A stretch of 64,000 nucleotides of DNA from Mycogone perniciosa (lineage: Eukaryota; Ascomycota; Sordariomycetes; Hypocreales; Hypocreaceae), in assembly GCA_025331125.1 (NCBI GenBank), contig JAOALB010000114.1:124001-188000 (forward strand), written 5' to 3'. The notes beneath the pieces are model-generated. The model saw nothing but the letters and a program-made list of their open reading frames with translations. It was not told where the DNA came from and did no database searches. The position numbers and the translations under genes were made by a program. Below are positions 46,637 to 58,213 of this stretch, one piece after another. The stretch's first letter is position 1; each line of letters begins with the position of its first letter.

Positions 46637-48231
46637 TCAGATCGCTCTCGTCGTCGACCTCTCCGAACCGTTCACCGAAAAGCTAGGCCGCGTTGCTGCT
46701 GGATTGGGGTATCTAATGTCATGCTCCTTGTCGTCTTCCACCTCGACCACCACGCTCGTTACCATGTCCATCTGGATTCCCGGGCCTCGCAGAGATTCCT
46801 GGCTCGTACTCCGCGGTCGTTTCCTCTCAGCCCGGGCTTCGCATTGTCCGGCCAGGCGTTGCCATGACCACCAACCGCCCGCCGTCTTGTCTTCCTGTGC
46901 GCGTCGTCCACCTCCTTGAATCCATACCATATTTCCGTATTGCCGAGTCTTTGGTGTCTGTAAGAATGCAATCGTCTTGATACCCGTATCCTCCTGATCT
47001 ACGTCGTATTTCGAGGCAAAGATAATAGCATGACGAGTCGTGCCGAAAAGGAAACAGTCAAGGAAACCGTTGCACGAGATCATGGCTCCAGCAAAGCAAA
47101 AGTACGCATTTGGGACATTAGCCCCTGCCATGGTGGCAACACGTCCCGTGGCGAGAGGAAGCGTACACGACACATAGATGATGGGGTAGAGGAGAAAAGC
47201 AGGATTGTAATCCAACTGCGTCTCGGCCGCCGAGCCGCAACTAGGACTAGCCGCGCGTTTGCGAGCTTGCTGACGGAGGGAGAACCAGATGGCAGTATAA
47301 AGGCCCGATGTCGTGCCTAGAGCGACGAAGATCCAAAGGTAGTGAGTCACGAGACGAGTGTTTTCGAGCTCGGAATTAATCCAGCACTAGCCAGCGAGTC
47401 AGTATGGTGTCACTTGTTTCAACATGTTTATAGGACAATGCAGAGAGAACGACTTACCCAAGGACCAGCTCGAACATAGTAGCCTCCAAGATGAGCACCA
47501 TTCACTGTAGCACCAATGGGTATCAGAGAAGCGGCATAGACGAAGAACCACGCACAGGCAATGGTGATGTAAAACGTCTGTTGCGAGGGCCTGTAGGACT
47601 TAACCACAGATAGATAAGTGTGGATGGCAACCAGCAAGATGAATACGCTCGACGCCAAGTCTCCCGTCGACACGAACAGGCCCTGAGTAAAGCATACACG
47701 GGTGCCCACCATGACACCATTTCGATTAATCCACGAAGCGTTGAGAGCAAAGGCAGTGGCTTGGTGCAAGTCGGCCAGCAGGAGGTTGTAGATGAGAATG
47801 AGAAACTGATTCGGCGCGGTTCTTAGGGGTTTGACGGACGGACTTGGCTCCCGCTCGTAGCTCTTGTCCGTGACGGATACATCCTTGGATGCGTTTGCAT
47901 GCTTGGTGAATATGCCATCGATGCCCAGGGCAAAGTCGACGGTGCGCTGAGAAGGGGAAGCTGGTCGTTCCCGCCCCTCCCTTTGCTGCTGCTCAGGATC
48001 ATCATCTGCATGTCCATCTAAACTCCGCCGCGGGCCGGACTTCTCGCGCCGTTGACGCCGGACGTGGAATTGCCATGCGACGAGCTTGTATGTAAGATAC
48101 ACGAATAGAACGAGTGAGAAGAAGAACGAGAAAGAGGCGAGAACGGTGATGGCCCAGAGGCCACTGAGGTGGGCTGGAGGGAGAGGGGCGAGGGTTTGCC
48201 CGTCAAGGTGTAGCTCTCCATACACCACCAT
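46637..48231 (-). CDS. Seven-transmembrane G-protein-coupled receptor (Git3/cAMP-receptor-like)
   Basis: Plasma-membrane receptor of 507 residues. Exons are 48231..47458 and 47386..46637, with TGG|GTAAGT donor and GGCTAG acceptor, in phase. The N terminus is short and extracellular. TM1 is at ~25-50. A long ~95-residue loop rich in charged residues precedes TM2 (NQFLILIYNLLLADLHQATAF). TM3 is preceded by RVCFTQG and followed by SVFILLVAIHTYLSVVKSY, the usual helix-3 pattern of this group. GPWCWI after TM4 gives the partner cysteine. TM7 ends CNGFLDCFLFGTTR. The cytoplasmic tail is ~110 residues, Arg/Ser-rich. Such receptors sense nutrients or other small ligands through heterotrimeric G proteins; ligand unknown. 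The GPCR call is firm, the subclass less so. Confidence 0.85.
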
Positions 48232-48827
48232 GATTTAATGCGTGAAGAGACTGCCGCGATGTCGTTGGAAGAGAAGGCCGAAGCGGCAGATGCTGTAGTT
48301 ATAATCCAGGGTGTCGTATCATTTCGACCGCCGGCGCGTCCCTTCTGTTGTTTGTCCTGAAGCTGGAATGAAGGTCGAGACGCCCAGATCAGGAATTCGC
48401 AAACGAAATCAGCAGGCAAACGGAATACCCGAAGCCACAGAGTATTAAACAAGATGGTTCTGTTTGCAACGGGAACAAATGGAATTAGAGAAACGGGAAT
48501 CCTGCCAAGCCTTGACTCAATATAGAAGACGCATTTCCTCCTCTTTTTACCGGCGTCAAAACCCACGGCGGCGTAAAAGAGCCGGAGGTGTCAAACGAGA
48601 GTGCTGCCGGCATTGTATAAATGGTCAGGTCAGGGACGAAGCAGAAGAAGAAGAAGCACCACTTTTTCCGAACGTGGTTCTACGCCACCCTGTCCAACTA
48701 CAGTACTAGCTTTATTCCCACCCAGAGCCACTCAGTGGATCTGCAGCTGAACCGTCAAAAGAGCTATTTGACGAGGGAAAAGGGCAGGCTAAGCCTTGCG
48801 AAGCCTAGAGGGGAGCGTGAGAAGGCT

Positions 48828-49234
48828 TTAGTCGTAAAGTCTGCGAAGGCAATCTGGACGCGAGGGCGCGAAACGGCCAGGGGTGCTCGGACCTTCTTCC
48901 AACCCGTCTTCTGGGTCCCTGGGAGGAGAAAAGGCTATCGGCAGATGGGGTTGATGTGCTAGACGATCGCTCAACTCAATCTCCCAGTGACACCCTGGGT
49001 GGGCCGAGGTAGCATTTTCAAAAAGGGCATCACATCAGACTTACAAGGCACCGGAGCAAAAGCTGAACGACGGCTCGATATCACCAATTCCCAAGTCCCT
49101 GGGAGAGGTCGCATCGGTGGCGCTTTTCTGAGGGTAGCGGATGCCACGGTTGTTCTGGGGATGTCATTCTTGTGTGGCTTAAAAACGGCGGATTCTCCAT
49201 TGAGGCTGGCCTCGACAAGGAGGTCCGGGTTCAT
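48828..49234 (-). CDS. Tentative small two-exon protein
   Basis: Exon 1 (49234..49045) reads MNPDLLVEASLNGESAVFKP and ends at a strong GTAAGT donor. Exon 2 (48994..48828) starts after CACCCAG and stays open for 55 codons to a TAA. The splice is in phase and gives about 118 residues. Composition is plausible but no family is recognised. The intron would be 50 nt, typical for the window. Confidence 0.3.
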
Positions 49235-51223
49235 GATTGGCCTCGGTCCTGAGAACCCTGGATCGCCAAAGCCGCCACTTTGCGCTTGTTCGACAAACTA
49301 CTCCGGACCTAGCACAAACATGATAGCAGTTACGCCGTCAGGGCTGGGCTGGTGAAGAAGTTGTTGGGTCAAATATACGAGGAGTATGTACGAAGTATGT
49401 GCTATTGAAGAAGCCAAGACCAACCGACCCAAACCATCGGATTACACATTGTCCATGTGTGATTTCCGTTACAGATAGATAATTAAATTGCCTTGGCCAA
49501 CCAACTGCCGAGATGGTAGAATACGAAGACAAAGGTGCTCATTCATTCATGTCACATCCTGAAAATCCACGAATCGGTCGATCGTGCATGTTGTAGAAGG
49601 CTTGACGCCTCTCTCGGTCTAATCCGTCATGGCTTGAGAGAGGAAACGGTATCATCATTCTTTTTTACTCTTGCTATCCCATCCCATCGATACAAACAGA
49701 GTAACTTTGTGGCTTGCCAACGCTCCATTTCATTACACAGCCCTGTCTCAAGGTAATTTTCATCAGACAGGTACTCGTAGTATGTATTAATTAATAATTA
49801 TTCCCGGATCCTATGTGTTTCGTACAACACAATCCTTCTCGGAAGCATTCATGATACCGGCGCATCGGTCATAAGAGTTGATCGGTGCGATCCGCCCTCC
49901 CTCCACTACGAGTCAACCCTCTGCCCCTTATTGCTACTTTTTTTAAAACGTCAATCACTAGGGTTCGGCGCATGATGTTACCCAAATGCGGTAGAAGCCC
50001 CCGCATTTTGAGGATCCATCCCGAAGCCCCTGTTTTGCGGTTTCAATGGCAAATGGCATGACAGGCCAGACAGTCAAATGGGTCTCTCTCCACAACCCTT
50101 GACCTCAAAAGACCGCCCGCAAAGTCTGCTCTCTTCTCTGATGGAGCTAGCCTAGCATTTCGATGTCAGCATCTAAGCTTAATAATAGCAGTAGTAGTAC
50201 TGTGTATCAGCTACTACGGAGTAAAGGCGCCCTCCCACTCTCCGAATCACCACCGTCGACTATCGCGATGCCAGAGCCTAAATAGCAAATTCACCGAGAC
50301 CGATTTGTGCTACATAGCATGGAAGGGCAGCCTCACCGCGCGCATCTGCAATGGAACCAGCAGCAATCCAGCAATGACTGACTCGCTCCCACATAGATAC
50401 GGAGCACATACAGCCAATAGTGCTCAGCCTAGCTGCTAATGTAGTAGGTGATAATAATATTACTCCGTACACAGAATTCAGCCTCCATTGCTTCATAGGC
50501 CCCATGCCGCCCATTGGCGAGCTCGCCGACCCAACCTTAGCACAAACTGCTCCAACGCTTACGCGGAATCCCTCCGTCGTCGAAAAGGCAATTCTTCTTC
50601 TCGAAGATTTGCGTGGGTATGAGATATGGAGTAGAAATAGAGTAGTAAATCCTCCATCTGATTGTGTCCACCCGATACGACGATCAGATAATAATGGGCA
50701 TATCTATGCGAACTTGATGCTTTTACGGAGTACTCCGTAGATGATTCCAGGTTGACGGGACAGCGCCAAGAGCAATAAATCTCGTCACGTACTCGTGCAG
50801 AATTTCACGGCATAACCGAATCACGAACTATTACCAGCATGGTGCATAGGGGTCCCATGTCGGCCAACAACGCCACTTTAGGTAACAACTTTCTTTCATG
50901 TAGCCAATCAATCTGTCAGCATAAAGAATAACGGGTTGCATTATTCCTTTGCCTCCGAACAACAATCGACTATGTTACACAAGCTTGTCAGAGAGTCTAC
51001 CGCCCGCATCACCTGCATCCGTTACGCCAGATAGGCTTCGACACGATGCTGCCATAACGCCGGAAGACATACGCGACAATGACGGCTCGGACGAGCATTG
51101 GGTCCGAAGTCCGGGCCCGAGCCTGGAGGATGACAATCATACGAGTACGGAGTACTAGTATGTAATATTACGGGCCTTACCGAACGGGAACGGTCTCGCC
51201 TCGTCTTTAGAAACCAGATGCTA

Positions 51224-51250
51224 GTACTCCGTACTCCGTACTCCGTAGTA
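51224..51250. repeat. Tandem TACTCCG repeat
   Basis: Three consecutive copies of the 7-base unit TACTCCG, the longest run of the dispersed motif found all over the non-coding parts of this window. Confidence 0.8.
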
Positions 51251-53971
51251 TATAAGCAGTAATAACCGAAATCGAGAACCAACGGTTAGTCAAGAAGGCC
51301 ATCATCCCCTGGAAATGATGCGGACAAGATGATTCCTTCCTGCTCGTAATGCTCGTATAATCATGTGCTAAATACTAGCTTTATGCACACTCTATCAACC
51401 CACGTTTTAAAACGTCCAACTCCCTTGCTTGCATAACAAGACCAGGGCGAGCCATGTTCCCCACAGCTCAAATAATGCTCCCTCGCCTCGTTCAAACGGA
51501 AACAAATCGATTTGTGAAACCCATGCTCTTCTACAGTGCTTGCTCATTAATAATACACGCGGAATATATTCGGGCTTTACTCGTACTCCGTACTCCGTAT
51601 TTTCAACCGGTCTAAGACGTGGCGTGTGATTGATATTGTCCCAGTATGGACTGGGGCTGAGTGGCGGGAATTCCAACCCTTGGTGCAAGGGGGCATATTA
51701 ATTGACACCCCTTCGCCTATGCAGAAACCAGGGGGGGTTTTGCATGAATCGCGGGGGAATGCTGTGACAAACTGATCTCAATTCCCTGGGAATCGCATTC
51801 GACGGTGTGTAAAAATAATAAGAGGCGCATGCTAACTCGGGTGAATTGTCCTCCCGTCTGCCACAATATCAACGATACCCTGTAGTAATAACGGTCTTCG
51901 CTCTGGGAACGCAAAGTTGAACCACTGTTGTTTGTGAAACAAAGCCAAGAGCGATCCACAAAACACAAGACATTAACGTTATGCGAAACACCATGACATT
52001 TTGATACTATAACCTAACGGTTTCTACGTCATGAGAAATAGTACGGCCTTGATAAAAGTAGTAGTCATGAGAGACATACGATAATAATAATTGGATGCAA
52101 ACAGGAATGCTGATAGTATTACTATCTCGGAATGAGTGCATTCCAGGGTAGTATAGCCAATGGGGAGACCGGGCTGGTATGGTATGGGCCAGTCAATATA
52201 TCGTGTGAGGGGTTGATGCACAACTATCCGAGTTGGACTCCCACTGTTGCAGTATGAGAGAACACTTTGAGGGCGACATGTATGCCTCGCCGTTTGTCGT
52301 GGCAAATCGTATACTCTGGACCCTCATCCTCTTCCTCTCTTCTTCCAAATCATCCTCACTATCGCTGTCTCCCTTTGCTGTGCCCATTCCACATCTCGGC
52401 TGATATCGTTGTTTTTCGGATTGCGCAGTTTAATACCCACTGTCTTGGATGTTTTCCCTTGCATCTGCGGATGATCTGTCTAATTCGACTCCACGAACGG
52501 TGACCCGGCTTGGTTGATTTGCCTGATTTGTCTCAGATATTCACCGTTGAACCAATATAGAGCTTGAACATGCCCACGCATCCTTCACGACCAGCAACCC
52601 TTCAAATTGCCACATGAGGGAAAAGTCGGGCGCCTGTGACGTTATCAGCCAGTCTGTCGCCACATCCTGACCGTAGGACTGGTGGAGTATTGATTCCGAA
52701 CCCCAGTGGATGGGGTTTCACCAGCTATTCAGCTACTCAGCACGAAGCCATGTAACCCCTTCAGTTTAGGCAGCAGCCCTCTGAGGGTTCTGAAATCTGT
52801 ATGAGACAATTGTGACAGTGTGCCACCCCCTCTATTTGTGTGGCTGCAAAATGAACACATCATCCTCTATGCCACAACACGAATAGACATGGTCTCGAGG
52901 TTTCGTCATGGATAAAGAGATGGCGTGAACACCGTATCATCAATGAGCTCGCACACCGCTATGGGCAGGGGATTTGCGGCTACATGCTGGAACAAGTTCC
53001 GGTTCAGTAGGTGACGGGAGAAACAGAGGATGGGGAGACATAATAACGGCGACGCAGCCTGGCAGAGCTGACAACATATTCCCCGGATTGCTGTGACCGC
53101 ATTGCATTATCAGACAGCTTGTGGAGCATATCCTGGAGAATTTGCAGCTGAAGTGCCAGGATGTGATACATAGTACGGAGTAATGGTATGTAGAATCTTT
53201 TCTGGCCAACAGAAAAGAGATTGTTGGCAGTGAGTGATTTCCTGAGTGGGATGTGATGACAGCCCGTCAACCGTCATGTCTCAGAATCCCTTGCTGGATG
53301 AGAGGGTTTCAACGAAAGGAGGGGCGGGAACCAGAGGATATCAACTTACCTAGGCATCCTACTCGCACGGAGTACTCCGTATGGAGTGGCGCTTTGCAGA
53401 ACTGCCATCACGGGTGGCCCCCAAGTCCACTCAGCTTCTCTTGTAGTACTCTGTATTATTCACAGCAGATATCGATCCTCATTGCTCTGTTCGGACAAGA
53501 GCGAGCGCCCGCACTGTTTGCTTTCTTTTTCTGCCAGTTTGCTTGTGAACGGAGCGCCACAGCGGGGGTGTTGCCCTTGCTTCCAATTGCTACCAACGAG
53601 ATCAGTGATTCGACCCACTGCTCCATTGCCGATTCGACATGTTCCTGACGTGGGGTTGGTATCGGTTGCTGTCTGCGTAGAATTTATTCCGTATATGTAG
53701 GGTCCAGGCTTGGGGCGATCCCTTTTCCCTTTTGGGTTGCTGCGGAGCTTTGACGAACAGAGCGCGTGATCTCTCTTGTGTAACGTCAAGTCGGTTACAA
53801 AAGGCGTAGGGGCGAGCGCTATCACCTCATGAACCGGGTGATATCGACAGCTTCACCCACATCATTGAAGCCAATTCACAAGGTCTGTTCGTGAGTCGCT
53901 GGCGCAAAACGAATTAGCGGACCTTGCCTATCGTGCCGGTATTTAGAATCCCTTCACTTGGTCAGATCGCC

Positions 53972-54745
53972 ATGTCTCGAAAACGGCATCTAAGAAAATG
54001 GCCTCATGCGAGGAAACTCACCTATTCCGGATCCGCCTATAGGGTCAATCCTCATACGGTGGTCAAGACAGGAGAAAATGTCTTCATGGCCGAGGCGGAA
54101 GCGATGAGATTTGTCAAGGAGAACACGACAATCCCAGTTCCCAGGGTTCGCTTCACATATCAAGACCGGGAGACGGGGTATAGTGCCGTCGTCATGGATT
54201 ATATCGAAGGAGAAACGCTCCAGGCTGTGTGGGAGGACTACACCGAGGATGACAGAGAGGAGGTGATTGTTCAGCTCCGCGAGTATATGCAACAGCTGCG
54301 GCAGTGCAAAGGGACCTTCATTGGCAGCATTGACGGCACATGCTGCAATGACGCGTACTTCTGTGGCAGCCGCGCCGGCTTTGGGCCGTTTCCCGCAGAG
54401 CCTGAATTCAACGAGGGAATCTTGGAGGCGATGCGAGACGACTGTCCGGAGACGCATTTGCAGGCTTCGACGCAGCTATGGCTCAATAGCATGAAGGGCC
54501 ACGAGTCGGTGCTGACGCACAACGACTTTGAGCCAAGCAACATCCTTGTGGATGGAACAGAGGTCGTCGGCATACTAGACTGGGAGTCCGCAGGCTATTA
54601 CCCCGAATATTGGGAATACTGCAAGGCAATGCGGCGTCCGATATGGAACGATCCCTGGGTGGTCAGCCGAGCCATTGATCGCATCCTGACGCCCTATCCC
54701 CAAGAGCTGTCGGTGGTGTGGAGCACGAATGATGTCTTTTACTGA
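53972..54745 (+). CDS. Aminoglycoside-phosphotransferase-family (APH) kinase-like protein
   Basis: Single-exon protein of 257 residues with a small-molecule kinase fold. The N lobe contains a Lys/Glu pair region (VVKTGENVFMAEAEAMRFV). A hinge-like VVMDYIEGETLQAVW follows. The catalytic loop is LTHNDFEPSNILVD, with the conserved HxD...N pattern but Asn in place of the usual Gly. The DFG-equivalent is GILDWESAGYYPEYWEYCKAM, the strong signature of the large fungal APH subfamily. The ATG at 53972 is the first in frame. Length matches the subfamily. These proteins are abundant in filamentous fungi and their substrates are mostly unknown; antibiotic resistance should not be assumed. Confidence 0.9.
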   Translation: MSRKRHLRKWPHARKLTYSGSAYRVNPHTVVKTGENVFMAEAEAMRFVKENTTIPVPRVRFTYQDRETGYSAVVMDYIEGETLQAVWEDYTEDDREEVIVQLREYMQQLRQCKGTFIGSIDGTCCNDAYFCGSRAGFGPFPAEPEFNEGILEAMRDDCPETHLQASTQLWLNSMKGHESVLTHNDFEPSNILVDGTEVVGILDWESAGYYPEYWEYCKAMRRPIWNDPWVVSRAIDRILTPYPQELSVVWSTNDVFY

Positions 54746-55110
54746 GACGACGAGACGGCAATGATTATGATGATGGAGAATTGGATATCGAAAGATCTGC
54801 GTGAAATTCATGGTGGTATTTTTGTTGATGGAATGGCGTTTGTGTTTCTGTCCTGTTTGTGGTATGAAGTTAGTAGATAATAATGGTATGACGAAGTTAT
54901 ATGGAGTACGAAGTATCTACTTCGTACGTATGTACATTGGCTTGCTTTCCTTGGTGGGGCTTAAGCTTGCCGATTGACTCAGCGTCACTTTTCAACTCTT
55001 CCATCTCTCCCGAGCGCATTGTGTATTTAAGAAAACACAAAGCCATAACAGTCGGTGTTTTACCCTTCATCTACACTTTGGGCTAATTCAGAAAAATTAC
55101 GGAAAAAAAG
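54746..55110. other. Intergenic region with a perfect short palindrome
   Basis: 3' flank of the kinase gene and promoter of the Vms1 gene. GTACGAAGTA TC TACTTCGTAC (54906-54927) is a 10-bp-arm perfect inverted repeat and belongs to the TACGRAGTA motif family scattered in the window. Its place 3' of the kinase gene would also fit a transcription-end hairpin. Confidence 0.5.
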
Positions 55111-57137
55111 ATGTCACAAAAGGCCGACGAGCTCCTGAGGCGGCCGCTCTACAGTACGTTCAGTCCTCTGTAACCCCACCATTTTATTTATCGCGATGCG
55201 CATCATCCAACTCGCGCCTCCATGCTGAAATCCAGACTCTGCCAGTCTACGACCTCCCGCCAGAAGTCCTCAGGAGCTTGAAGCTCAAGCAAGGCGCCGA
55301 TACGATCGCCGTTAGCGACGAGGATGCTGCAGCCTCCCCCAAAGAGCGAAGTCTCAATGCCTCGGACAGCCTCGTCGGCGCTCAAGCCTGCTCTCGCTGC
55401 GGACTGACCTTCGCCACGGTGCTGGATCAGCGCAGCCATCTCAAGTCCGACTTTCATAACTACAACCTCAAGCAGAAGCTCCGCGGCCAGAAACCCGTCT
55501 CGGAAGCCGAGTTCGAGAAGCTGATAGAGAATCTGGACGAGTCGCTCTCCGGCTCCGACTCGGAGGATACAGAAGATGAGGACGACGAGGGGCGCCAGGA
55601 ATCTACGCTAACGGCTCTTTTAAAGAAGCAAGCTAAGCTTGCGGACAAACGGGATGCAACGGTCGATGGCGATTACACAAACGAGGATGAGTCGATCGGA
55701 CGGAGAAATCGGGGCAAGCCGCCGTTGGTATGGTTCAGTTCGTCTGTGCTCCCGGAGAAGACCTACTTTGGGCTATACCGAGCTATCTTCACGGGAGAGG
55801 AGCAGCGTCAAACAGACCTTGTCGATGTCTTGAGGAAGAAGCAGCTCGAGTCGATATCAATACCCAAGCCTTCCAAGGATGGCACATTGCCCCCCGTTGC
55901 ATACAAAGGCCCTCATTTCTTTCTCTGCATGATCGGCGGCGGACATTTTGCTGCCATGGTCGTTTCGCTAGCTCCACGGCCTTCCAAATCAGGCACGACC
56001 ATGAACAGAGAAGCCACCGTGCTAGCTCATAAGACCTTTCACCGATACACGACCCGACGGAAACAGGGTGGCTCGCAGTCTGCAAACGACAATGCCAAAG
56101 GCAATGCGCATTCTGCAGGATCGTCGCTGCGTCGGTACAATGAGCAGGCCTTGATCAGCGACGTACGCACGCTGCTTCAGGACTGGAAGGTCCTTTTAGA
56201 TACTTCAGAGCTATTGTTCATTCGAGCAACCGGCATGACGAACCGACGGACATTATTCGGGCCTTACGAAGGGCAGGTCTTGCAACACAATGACACACGC
56301 ATACGTCCATTTCCATTCAGCACTAGGAGGGCCACTCAAAACGAACTCATGCGATCGTTTATCGAGCTGACTAGGCTTAAGATACGAGAAATAGATCCTG
56401 TCAAGGAGTCAAAAGAGTCGGAAAAGGGCACATCAACACCCACCAAGACGACTGCCAAACCGGTCAAACCCAAGCTGTCTGAAGAGGAAGAAACGGCGCT
56501 TTTGAACACTTCCCAACTTCAAGCGTTCATACGGCGATCCAAGCTCCCCGCACTTCTATCCTATTTCACAAGGAACGAACTTAGTGCAGACTTTGAGTTC
56601 TACCCCCCTGAGCAGTATCATCACGCCCCTCGATCACTTCATTTTGCCGCCGCACAAAACTCTGCACCTCTGGTATTGGGCATTCTGACGAGGGGCGGAG
56701 CTGACCCACTGATAAAGAACGGAGAAGGGAAGACTGCGTTCGAGCTCGCTGGCGACAGATCTACCCGCGATGCTTTCAGAGTTGCACGATCTGAACTAGG
56801 TGAAAGCAAATGGGATTGGGATGCCGCTAAGGTGCCCCCCGCAATGACTAAGGCGGAAGCCGATCGTCGCGATGAGCACGAGAAGCAAGAGTCGGATAAG
56901 ACGGAGGCAGATAGACGCAAGACCGAAGAAGAGAGACTGCGGGCAGAGGGGCCAAAAGCTGCAGACGGTAAGAAGTCCAAGGGGAGTGTGCTAGGCGCAG
57001 GCCTTACCAAGACGCCTCAAGAGCGTAGGGAGGAAGAGGCGCGGGGCTTGACGCCGGAGATGAGGATGAGGCTAGAGCGAGAGAGGAGAGCGCGTGCAGC
57101 AGAAGAGAGGATACGAAGGCTACAGGGTGGTAGTTAA
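55111..57137 (+). CDS. VMS1: Vms1/ANKZF1-type peptidyl-tRNA hydrolase of ribosome quality control
   Basis: Cleaves nascent chains from tRNA on stalled 60S subunits and works with Cdc48. Exon 1 is 55111..55153 and exon 2 is 55246..57137 (644 residues). The acceptor is CTGCCAG, chosen because it gives RPLY-IYDLPPEVL in phase; a nearer TCCAG acceptor breaks the frame. A C2H2-like zinc finger lies at ~63-85 (CSRCGLTF...HLKSDFH). An acidic stretch follows, then the VLRF1 release-factor-like domain (~165-390), with GPHFFLCMIGGGHFAAMVVSL and the catalytic glutamine in KQGGSQS (Q292 by count). The ankyrin repeat is at ~475-520. The tail is Lys/Glu/Arg-rich and ends in the VIM p97-binding helix (RERRARAAEERIRRLQ). 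All key residues are present, so it looks functional. Confidence 0.95.
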
Positions 57138-58213
57138 TCTTCATGAATGAATATCACTTGGCGAATATAAAGGGACCCGAATACGCTGATGATTGCGACT
57201 TACCGTAATGTTGATAGTCCGTATTTCTGAGGGGTTCCACCTCTTCCACTTGCTGAGTATTAAAAGCCTGCACTCTTTGATGTCTGAGACTGAACTGGTC
57301 TCAATCCCCCCAGCACCTCATTCTCCAACACCAGAGTTCACGTCAAGAGTAATTCCATTCATGTTGTCTGGGTTCCATACTGGCGACCCTTCTTCGATCC
57401 GACAGTGGCTTCAGTGAAATCAAAGGATGGCCACATATCACGGGTTCACAGGTTTCTCCAACAAACCGGCCACTGCCAAGCCCATTGTTTGCGTGTTGGT
57501 AATATCACTATTCCAAGTCTTGTCAAAGGCATAGGCACGCGCCACCTGCTTCTATTGTAATGGGAGTAATGTAACCCCCGCCTAGGTCAAAGGAGATCGA
57601 CATCATCGGACCGATATATAAATAAACACACCCGTTCTATCTTTAGCCTAGTATAGTTATACTGAATACGGCATACTAGTGATGCCAAGAGTTTTCCTTT
57701 GACGTCGAGGCATTCGTCATATTCAGCCTGATTTTGGCCTTGGTTGGTTAAATCGGGTAGGTCGTAATATTGCATAGCTGTGATGGAGGTATTAAGTGCC
57801 CATGGAAGGTCCCCCCTCGGTCCGAGAAATGACCGGTCTATTACAATTGAAACTGAAAAATCGGTTGCTTGTTTTGCCAAATGAGGCCCGGGTGTGTTAC
57901 AACAATGGATCCAATTGGCTTATCAAGTCCTCAGGAGGGAGGTTTGGGATAATACGCGGGCTATGGATAAAGAGCTCTCCTATAAAGAGAATCACGAGGG
58001 TACGGAGTAAGTTTTCGGAGTAAATATACGGAACAAAAAGTCAGCAGTCTTGCTCTGAGGTCGAATAAGACCTTGGCAGTCGTCATAGGGACTGTAGCGA
58101 GATGGACGGCAATCATACAGACTATATATACTCAGGATGTGCTCGGCTGAAACTGAGATATAGGAGTCATGTCCGATATCAATCAAGAAACTCTTCAGTG
58201 AATCTGTTCAACC
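57138..58213. other. Intergenic region upstream of the GH71 gene
   Basis: About 1.1 kb with the 3' flank of VMS1 and the GH71 promoter. One TACGGAGTA copy near 58003. No gene supported. Confidence 0.5.

Larger units (their letters stand above)
48232..53971. other. 5.7 kb nearly gene-free region rich in TACTCCGTA motifs
   Basis: Only a tentative small gene (48828..49234, minus) is supported. The region is dotted with TACTCCGTA/TACGGAGTA (50461, 50721, 51144, 51224-51250, 51586-51600, 53170, 53368). It has no transposase or reverse transcriptase traces that I can recognise. Confidence 0.5.

Noticed and set aside
53972..54745. APH-family gene as an antibiotic-resistance determinant
   Set aside because: The signature belongs to the large fungal APH-like family with mostly unknown substrates; nothing in the sequence points to drug inactivation.
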